From assembly GCF_006874475.1 (NCBI RefSeq), contig NZ_VIRM01000070.1, forward strand, positions 1 through 39,206: a stretch of 39,206 bases of DNA, read 5' to 3'. The notes under the pieces are model-generated. The model did not search any database. It was given only the letters and a program-made list of their open reading frames with translations, and was not told the origin of the DNA. The translations under genes and the position numbers were made by a program. Origin of the DNA: Microbispora hainanensis. GTDB taxonomy: Bacteria > Actinomycetota > Actinomycetes > Streptosporangiales > Streptosporangiaceae. Shown piece by piece: positions 1-8,200 of the stretch (position 1 is the stretch's first letter; the number at the start of each line of letters is the position of its first letter).

Positions 1-2
1 TG

Positions 3-1022
3 GTGACCTCCTCGACGACAGGAGTCGCCGCACTGCTCCTCGGCGACTGGCCATGCGGCACGACCTGCGACATTAGCGTGGATCACCAGGTCGTCAAGGT
101 CGAGGGCCAGCTCGCCGACGCACTATCCGGTGCCGGTCTCTTCCACATTACCGAGGGCGAGGCGGCAGCGCATCTGCGAGAACTACTGCCTGAGGAGGAG
201 TCGGCGGCCATTGTGGAAGAGCCGTCGCAGGGCGCAGAACCTGAAGTCTGGGCTGGCCCGCAGTTGGTTCGCCTTTCGGTGCTGGGTCCTCCCACCGTCC
301 ATGCGCGCGGTCGGTCGAACCCGCTTGAGCTGGGCTGGCTCCAGCTCAACACGCTCGTGTACCTCGCGCTCCACCCTGCAGGAGTCACTCGTGACCAGCT
401 CACGACAGCCCTGTGGCCCGAGGACACTGGCAAGGACGTGCACAACACGCTTCGGCACCTTCGAAACGCGCTGGTCACTGCCACCGGCTATGAGAATCGC
501 GATCGGAAGCGGGCGCCGTTCATCAACGCGTCGACGACTCAGGAGGGCGCGACCTACCGCATCGATCCAGCCCTGGTAAGCATCGATCTGTGGGACTACC
601 AGGCGGCTCTGGAGGAACTGAAAGCGGCCTCCGAGCCTGGTGCCAAGCTGTCGGCGCTCATGAAGGCTGCGGAGTCGTGCAACGGGGAGCTGGCACACGG
701 CCTGGAGACGGAGTGGCTCGACGAGCACCGCTACCCGCTCACTCGGTCGCAGTCCGACGTCCTGAGCCAACTCGCCGAGCTGTGCCGCGATAACGATCCT
801 GAGCAAGCGCTTATTGCCTTAGAGAGAGCTCGCGCGTTGGATCCCGACACCGAGGAGACGTACCTCCGAATCATCCGCCTGCAACTGAGCCTCGGACGCA
901 GAGACGACGCGCGGAGGACCGCCAAGCTGCTCCGTCAGCGCCAAACCGGCCTAGGAATTGCGTCCAATTCAAGAACAGAGAGAGCTCTCACCGCACTGTT
1001 CACTGGTAACGAGGATGCCTGA
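3..1022 (+). CDS. BTAD-domain transcriptional regulator-like protein, C-terminal part (5' end outside window)
   Basis: The reading frame is open from the left edge, so the GTG at 3 is probably internal and the true start lies upstream. Visible residues 90-170 look like the winged-helix module that precedes bacterial transcriptional activation domains: it opens with the LSVLGPP strand and contains 'TALWPED' and 'NTLRHLRNAL'. Residues about 190-335 form the helical, TPR-like BTAD region with 'ALERARALDPDTEETYLR'. In SARP/AfsR-type regulators this pair binds DNA and activates transcription. In actinomycetes the same C-terminal part also ends much longer membrane or LysM-containing proteins, and the roughly 85 residues before the winged helix could belong to such a protein. 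The module identification is fairly sure, but the full architecture and target genes cannot be read here. Nothing co-directional follows it. Confidence 0.75.
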   Translation: MTSSTTGVAALLLGDWPCGTTCDISVDHQVVKVEGQLADALSGAGLFHITEGEAAAHLRELLPEEESAAIVEEPSQGAEPEVWAGPQLVRLSVLGPPTVHARGRSNPLELGWLQLNTLVYLALHPAGVTRDQLTTALWPEDTGKDVHNTLRHLRNALVTATGYENRDRKRAPFINASTTQEGATYRIDPALVSIDLWDYQAALEELKAASEPGAKLSALMKAAESCNGELAHGLETEWLDEHRYPLTRSQSDVLSQLAELCRDNDPEQALIALERARALDPDTEETYLRIIRLQLSLGRRDDARRTAKLLRQRQTGLGIASNSRTERALTALFTGNEDA

Positions 1023-1134
1023 TGTATGCCATCGGCCATCCGACTCGGCTCCGTCTCTCTTTTGGTGGCGACCGACAGTTAGACCAGGAGGGTGCGGTGG
1101 CGGAGCAGTGCGACGCCGACTCGGCTGCACCCGG

Positions 1135-1305
1135 CATGGTCCGTTTGGTCCTGGTGTTCATACCTTCGGTGCCGCCATCGTAGAACGGCGAGGTGACAAC
1201 CACTCGGAGGGCATCGCGGTCCTTGTCAAGGCCGCGGATCAAGGCGTGCAGATGAGGGAGATCGGCGGCAACTTCTTCGAAGACGAAGTCGACCAAAAGG
1301 CTGTA
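1135..1305 (-). pseudogene. Degraded ISL3-like transposase, C-terminal fragment
   Basis: A minus-strand frame open from 1425 to 1000 contains about 57 residues that match the end of ISL3-type transposases. Visible pieces are 'LHALIRGLDKDRDALR' and 'TEGMNTRTKR', corresponding to the family's '..GLxxDxxAV..TLPYSNGxxEGxNxxxKxxKR' region. Outside this stretch the frame loses similarity, and the usual 'RMYGRAxFxLLRxR' end is garbled. No N-terminal part, start or terminal repeats can be seen. It is an insertion-sequence fossil lying between the BTAD gene and the first RHS locus. Family assignment is from memory of the motif. Confidence 0.6.
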
Positions 1306-1432
1306 CCGCCTCGCGCACGTACCTGAGGCCGGCGGGGGAACACTCGGACGGTGTACGTGCGCATGCGGAAGTGGACGTGGTGAATATTCCTGGCCTGTCT
1401 GCCTTACCTCACGGGGCCAGGACATGAGGCTA

Positions 1433-1795
1433 TTACCTCAATTTATAATTGTCGAGCAATGAGTGGTCGAAGCCAATGTCATCGAGCTGTTCGAGCATCC
1501 ACCTACGCCTGTCCGGTGGCGACAATTGCCATGCACGAGCCAGAGAGAACATCAGCCGCTCCCGACGAAGCTTGCCCGATTCAATACTTAGAGGACCGAC
1601 GATCATGTGACACAGATCTGACAGTGAATATATGATTTCACAAGCTTCACGAGCAGCGCTTATTTCGACTTCTGTGGCCCTCCTAATGCTTCCTGCATTC
1701 TTCCTCATGTGCAGTTGCGCAACATAAACCAACCGAACTACCACCTCCTCGATACTAGGGCCATAATTCTTGGCGGCGCCGCGGTTGAACATCAC
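1433..1795 (-). CDS. Putative immunity protein for the upstream RHS toxin (120 aa, unknown family)
   Basis: This small gene begins 57 bp after the stop of the RHS toxin gene and is on the same strand. GTG (1795) and ATG (1792) are adjacent possible starts, with a purine-rich AGGGAAGAAG just upstream. The product is soluble, has no signal peptide or membrane segment, and looks mostly helical ('EISAAREACEIIYSLSDL', 'RRRWMLEQLDDIGF'). I do not recognise its family. Position is the main evidence for function: in polymorphic-toxin loci the gene immediately downstream of the toxin tip normally encodes the cognate immunity protein. Base composition is clearly more AT-rich than the flanking DNA, as is usual for exchanged toxin-immunity cassettes. 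It could instead be an unrelated small protein. Confidence 0.6.
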   Translation of the reverse strand: MMFNRGAAKNYGPSIEEVVVRLVYVAQLHMRKNAGSIRRATEVEISAAREACEIIYSLSDLCHMIVGPLSIESGKLRRERLMFSLARAWQLSPPDRRRWMLEQLDDIGFDHSLLDNYKLR

Positions 1796-1812
1796 GCTTC
1801 TTCCCTCTAGGC

Positions 1813-1844
1813 CAGGTGGCGCAGCTCGGTCGCTGCGCCACCTG
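1813..1844 (-). terminator. 13-bp perfect hairpin between toxin and immunity genes
   Basis: CAGGTGGCGCAGC and its exact reverse complement flank a 6-nt loop. The stem is GC-rich and begins 8 nt beyond the toxin stop codon. No U-tract follows on the minus strand, so it is a tract-less terminator candidate, or an attenuator or RNA-stability element. It leaves only about 17 nt before the immunity start codons, so the immunity gene has no room for its own promoter after the hairpin. Confidence 0.6.
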
Positions 1845-1852
1845 TCAGGATT

Positions 1853-2205
1853 CTAACAGTGTCCCTCGATATAGATCTCCGTGTCGTAATCGATGTCTGG
1901 GAACATATCGTCCTCGGCCCGCTCCAGGAGTTCGGCGGCTCTATGATTACCGTTGTCCAGAGACTTTCCATTCAGAGTTCTAAAATGGCCGACTCTGCCG
2001 TCCTTGGGTTCGAAGACCGCTTTCAGCAGAGTCTCATCATCCATGGCCTCTGCATCCAGCTTTTTCTGTTGGCTAATAGGATCTCGACCGGTGGGGTCAT
2101 AATCAGGAAGCTCGTACCTGAGCAAGTCTCTCACGGTAGCGTTGGCGTCGGGCCGGACGAACGGCTCAGAGCCAGGCTTTTTCCTGAACCGGTCAAACAC
2201 GCCAT
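1853..2205 (-). other. C-terminal toxin tip of the first RHS protein (117 aa, family uncertain)
   Basis: This segment follows the HINT domain's HND end. It contains 'GHFRTLNGKSLDNGNHRAAE' and ends 'TEIYIEGHC'. The NGNHRAAEL core resembles the 'DGxHRxxA' signature of ParB/Srx-like folds, which are known among polymorphic-toxin tips. That is only a motif resemblance, and no catalytic set can be assigned. The DNA here is less GC-rich than the YD-repeat part. Tip identity is the main unknown of this locus. Confidence 0.5.
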
Positions 2206-5200
2206 CGTTGTGGACGAGGATTCCTTGATCGCCTACGAGCACATAGTAGGTGTGTAGCCCTTCAATTGTCAGATTGAAGACCGACTGGAGGGCCGACCGT
2301 CTTTCTACCGCCGTGATTTGCACGTAGGTGCCCGCGCTAGTCTGGAGCCACGTTCCGGGCTGCAGCTGGCCGGCAGTTACCCACCTTTGAAGAGTAGGGA
2401 CCCAAAACGGATGCCCGGCGGTCGCGGTGATCGAATCCGTGGCGTCTCCTCGATGACCGTCGACATCCACAGTGATCTTGACGAGATGCTTGAGCCCTTC
2501 ACCCGCGATGAGGGTGGTGACACGTTTGGCCTCGGTCAGGCCAGCTTCCGGATCGGCAGCGATAACCTCATCGCCGATCTTTACGTCCTCGATCGACTTA
2601 ACCGAGCCGTCAGCCATGAGGACTTTGGTGCCTGCAACGAAACTATTGCTTGGGAGACAGTCGCTCCCACCCATGCCCGGTGAGTCCGTTGGTAGATCTG
2701 GAGTGACGTCGTCGATGACGTCATCGACAATATCGTCCACCCAATCATCGACGGCATCTTCGAAGAAATCCTCAACGAGGTCCCGGCTACAGTTTCTAAG
2801 GTTCCGGCAAGACATACCGAAGGTGACGTCTACACCGGAGACATCGCCTCCGCCCGCAGCACCGGTGTCGACCTCTATTTGAACCGGGCTGTTCGACTTC
2901 GCCTTGCTGTTTCCACTTGTCGATGCCTTCGTACTCTTGGTGCTCTTGGCTGGGCTTGAAGAGCTTTTCTTACCATTGTTCGACTTCGAGCTCGACTTCG
3001 GCTTCGAACTCGACTTCGAGCTCGACTTCGGCTTCGAACTCGACTTCGAGCTCGACTTCGGCTTCGAATTTGTACTCGAGGGCTTCTTGGTTGTCGGTCT
3101 ACTCGTTGGCTTCTTGGACGTGGAGGTTCTCGGCTTTGAGGCCCTAGGTGTGCTGTTCTTTGGCCTCGACTTTGTTGACTTCGAAGTCCTTGACGTACTT
3201 TTCCTGGTCTTCGGCTTGCTCGATTTCGACGCCTTCGACGGCGAATTATTTGCCTTCTTATTGCTCGTTCGCGTTCTCTGGCGGTCCCACTGCTTCTGCT
3301 GGCTGAACTCTTTAAGGTCCGAGCGATTGGAGACCGTCCTATTGGACCGCTTGATTTTGGCCTTCGGTGTCTTGCCGCCGTTTTGTCGGGCGACCTCCTG
3401 TTGGCGCATCGAATTGCGCATGGCATTGGCAACCTTGCTGCTACCGCCGCCCGCGACGCCGCTGCTGCCACTGCTCGTTCCGCCGCCTCTGGTGGCGCTG
3501 CCGGACATCCCGCCGCCGCCTCTGTCGACGGGCACGTGCCCAGACGGGTCGTTGTTGCCGAGCGGGTCGCCGTTTCCATAGACATAGCGGTTGAGGTTGC
3601 TGGAGGGGTTGGGGGGGAGGTTCCAACTGTCGCGGGAGGCGAAGCCGCCGGTGCCGGGGATGTACCACCGGGCGTGCATATTGACCTTGCCCGTGTCTGG
3701 GTCGGTCCATTCACTCTGATATCCCACGGACCGTTTGGTACCGGTCTGGGCGACCACCTCCCCGAAGGGGCTGTAGGCGGTGGAGTCGACGAGGGCGGTG
3801 CCGTCGTAGGTGGCGACGACGTCGGTATGAATGTCGGTCATCACGCCAAGGGCAGGCCCTGTGCCTTCCTGAAGGCTGAGCAGATTCCCCAGGGGGTCGC
3901 GGCCGTACTTTGCCTTGACCCCGCCGGATCCGTCGGTGACGGTGGCGATGTCGTTTGTGAGGCTGGAGTAGGTGAACTTCTGCTCGGCCCCGGCCTTGCT
4001 TCGCGAGACCAAGCGGCCGAGTGCGTCGTAGGAGTAGGTCGCGTCTCCGTCGCTGATCATCTGGTCGAAGGCGTCGAAGACGAGGTGTCGGGTGGCGCCG
4101 GCTTTGGTCTCGCTGGCCAAGGTACCGCGGGGTGTGTAGGTGTAGGTGGTGCCGTCGCCCGACACCAGGCGGTTGCGTTCGTCGTAGGTGTATGTTTTGC
4201 CGCCAGCCTGGATGCGGTTGCCCGAGGCGTCCCACACGTAGGTGGTGGTGTTTCCACCGGAGGCTTTCCATGAGGTCAACCGACCGAGATGGTCATAGCC
4301 GTAGGTGTTTGTCCCGGCCCCGGCCGTGCCTTCGGTGGTCTTGGAGACCAGGTTGTCGTCCTTGTCCCATCCGTAGGTGATCTTCGCGGTCTGGGTGCCG
4401 GAGCTGTTTTTCAGGACATGGGTGATCAGCCGGTCGAGTTGATCGTAATCGAACACCTGGCTACCTGCGGGGTTGGCCGAGGACAGCGAGGTCAGGTTGT
4501 CGTTCTTGTCGTACTCGTACGTGAATGTGCGTCCCGAGACGGGGTCTGCGGCGGTCGCCAAGCGGTCGCCGTTGTCCCAGGTGAAGTTGGCGGTGCCGGA
4601 GTTATCGACCCGCTGGAGAGGGTTGCCCAAGGCGTCGTAGCTGAAGCTAGCGATTTGGGTGGAGGATCGAGTGACTGTGGTGAGCAGGGTGCGGTCGTTG
4701 TACACCAGTGTGTAGTCGCTGATGGAGGTCATGCGGCCGGCGAGGTCGTAGCCGTAGTTCCGCTCCGGGGTGGGGATCGCAGCGCCCGAGCCGGTTTCCT
4801 TGGTCAGCCGTCCGAGATGGTCGTAGGTCCGGTCGATCCGCACTCCGCCAGGCAGAAGGTCGGCGATGGTGTTGCCAGCGGCGTCGTAGACGCTGGTCCA
4901 GGTCCTGTCGGAGGCGTTCGGGTAGGCGGTCGTGGCAGGTTCGATCAGCGACTCGACCAAACCGAGACTGTTGTACGTGGTCCATACCGCGTTGCCCCGG
5001 CCATCGGTGGTACGGGTCGGCAGGCCGGTCGCGTCGTAGCCGAAGGTCGTCGTGATCGTTTCGGTGTCCGACACCGGCTCGATCGACTTGGTCAGCATGC
5101 CGCTGGCATCGAATTCCATCCGCGTGATGTGGCCTTCGGCGGAGGTCACCCTGGTCCGATTTCCTGCAGGGTCGTAGCCGAACTCGGCGGTACGCCGGGT

Positions 5201-8200
5201 GGTGCCGGTGTCGTCGAGATCCTTGGCCTCGATCTGCCGACCGGCGAGGTCGAAGACAGCGACGGTGGCGTTGCCCCGGGGATTCGTCACCTTAATGGTG
5301 CGTCCGGCGAGGTCGTAGTCGTAGCGGGTGGTGTTGTTGTTTGGGTCGGTGACTGAGGTGATCTCTCCGGCGGCGTTGGGCACGTAGCTGGTGGTCTTGG
5401 TGCCCGGTGCGATGCTCTTGACAAGGTTGTCGGCGTCGTCGTACTCGAAAGTTGTGGTGTAGGCCGCGGTGAACGGCTTACGGTCGATGACCGTCGAGGT
5501 GATCTGGCGCCCGAGATCGTCGTAGGTCGTCTGGCGGCGCGCCCCGGTGGGATCCACCGTCGCCAGTACCTCTCCCAGCAGGTCGTACTCGCTAATCCAT
5601 CGGCCTGCGGTCTGGCCTGCTGGTGCGGGGTCGGTGACACGTACGAGGTTGTCGAGCTGATCGTACTCAGCATGGGTGGTGTAGCCGCGGGGATCGGTGT
5701 ACTGGGTCAGTCTCCCGGCCAGGTCGTAGGCGTAGGACCGCTTCGGCGTGAGCGTGTTGCCGCCTGGCTGGGCGTAGGCAGGGTAGGCCACCGACGTGAG
5801 GCGGCCAGCCTTATCGAAGGCCGCGGTGCTGGTGCGGCCCTCGGCGTCCATTTGATGGCTCCGCCGTCCGGCGCTGTCATAGCCGTACCGAGTGGACGGG
5901 CGTGCCGCGCCGGTGGCGCCGTTCTTGTCCACCTGCACCTGCGGGGCCTTGCTCTCCACCAGCCGTCCGGCCTGGTCATACCGATAGTTGGTGGTGAAGT
6001 GGGCTGGGTCGGCTCCGGGAGCGTTGCCTCGCGGGTCGGTGACAGCAGTCATCAGACCCCGGTCGTCGACCTCCCATGTTGTGGTCAGGTCCTCGGCGCC
6101 GTTCCGCACCGTCTGCCGCGTGAGGATGTCGTCGGCGTTGTAGACAAACTCCCGTACCTCCGTGCGGCTGTCACCGTTCTTGGACAGGGTCGTCCTGGTG
6201 ACGTTGTCGTTGGCGTCATAGACGTAGGAGGTCTTGCGTGCAAGCGTCGATGGATCAAAGGTTTCTGACGTCAATCGGTCGGCCGCGTCGTAGACCGAAT
6301 CGGTACGTTCCTTTCCCCCGCTGCTGACCTCGGAGATCGCGTTTCCGGCCGCATCATAGATGTAGGACTCCAGGACGACGTCCCGAGTGGTTGTCGAGCC
6401 GTTCAGCTTGAGGTCGTCGCCGATCACCTGGGAAAGCAGGTCGTCGCCGTAGTAGGTGTAGCTGATTTTGCGGCCCATCGCGTCCGTCTCGGAGGCGAGG
6501 CGACCTTCAGGGTCATAGGCGTAGGAGATCAGCACCTTGTCGGCCGCCGGGGACGGCGACACGGGGCTACCAGTCCAGGCTTTGATCGTGGCCGAGGCTA
6601 GCTCGCCTCGGGAGGTGTAGGCGTATTCGAATCGGGTGTCCAGTTCGTTGATCAGGCTGGTCTGTGCACCGGTTCGATCCCACTCATAGGTGACCTTGCC
6701 GCCTTCGGGTCCGGTGACCGTCTCAATGTTTCCGTACGTGTCGTATGTGTAGGTGATCACCCGCTCGGGGTCGCCGCCGGTGAGGTCGGTCGCAGTCTCG
6801 GTCAGGGTGTTGCCGTCTGGGTCGTAGCCATAGGTCACCCTGGCTGTGTGGCTCACGTCGGTGATCTCGTTCTTTACTGCTGCACCGGTGGTCGTCCGAA
6901 CCCGGCCTACTCCGTCATAGGTGATCGTGGTTGTCACACCGCTCGGGTTGGCCTGCGAGATCTCGGTTTTCGACGTTGTCCGCCCCAGAGCGTCGTGATC
7001 GTAGCGCGTGATCAATCCCGTGGGACCGGTGCTCTCGGCCACGTCACCGGCCGCGGTGTAGGCGTAGCGGGTGGTGTTGCCCTTAGCGTCGGTCTCAGAT
7101 TTCACAAGGCCAGCTGGCGTGGTGCCGCCGCCGACCACGGGCTCGGTTCCGTCGGTGTAGGTCGTAAGGATCGAGCGCCCGGAGGGAAAGTCCGGAGTGG
7201 CAGGGGTGGTCTCCTTGGACTCCTCACCATAAGTGGTGTACTGCCAGGTGGTGGCGTAGGTGTTATCCGTTGGCGACGACGAGCGGGCATCCCGGAACGC
7301 GGTCACCTCGTCGTTACGGGGATCGAACTTGTCGCCGGTGTTGAGGTAGTAGGAGGTGTATTGGGTCTGGCAGTTGCCCGGCGAGCGACAGGTCTTCAGC
7401 GACAGCGCGTTGCCCCGCTCGTCATGGGTGAGTTCGAGGGGATTGCCGTTGCGGTCGGTCACCTTGGCCAGGAACCCGCCGGTGTCGTAGGCGTAGGACG
7501 TGGTCTTGGACAGCTGGTCGGTCTCGCTCACCAGCCTGTGTCCGCGCCAGGCGTCGTGGACGTAGGTCAGCGTGCCGGACTTGGGATCGGTAACCGTGAC
7601 CGTCGACATTCCAGTCGTCTTGTCGTAGACCGGCACACCCACCGTCCAGGTGCCGCCGTTGTCGTCGGTGTGGGTCTTGATCCGGTCGGTCGCCGCGTCA
7701 TAGACGTTCTCGGCCCATACCCGTCCAGACGGCAACGTGATCTTCGTCAGCTTCCCCGGCTGCGTCGCCCCTCCGGCGAAGTGGGACTGCACCTCGGTGG
7801 CCGTGAGCGGCCGGTCGTAGACCGCGACCTCGTCCAGCGATCCCTTGAACGGAAACGAGCTCGTCGCCGACGTCGGAGCCGACGGCCACGAACCCGCCCA
7901 CGAGCCCATCACCCCGTTGCCGACCGCTGCGGTGGCCGGCCAGGGATCGAACTGATAACCCGGCTGGCTGCCCACCACCTGCCCGTCGAGGTAGAGGGTC
8001 TCGCTGGTGCCGCCGACGGTCAGTACCACGTGATGCCACGCACCGTTGTTGACCGCCGTGCTGGAGGTGATTGGAAGGATTGGCGTGGGCTGCCCCATCT
8101 CAGGCCGCTCCAGGAACTGGGCGCGCAACTTGCCATCGGTGCCGACATAGATCACTGGACGGTTCGGCAACCCGCCGCTGACCATGCTGTCCGCCGACAG

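Noticed and set aside
2981..3070. Tandem repeats considered as a CRISPR array
   Set aside because: Units are contiguous, without spacers, and encode an in-frame linker.
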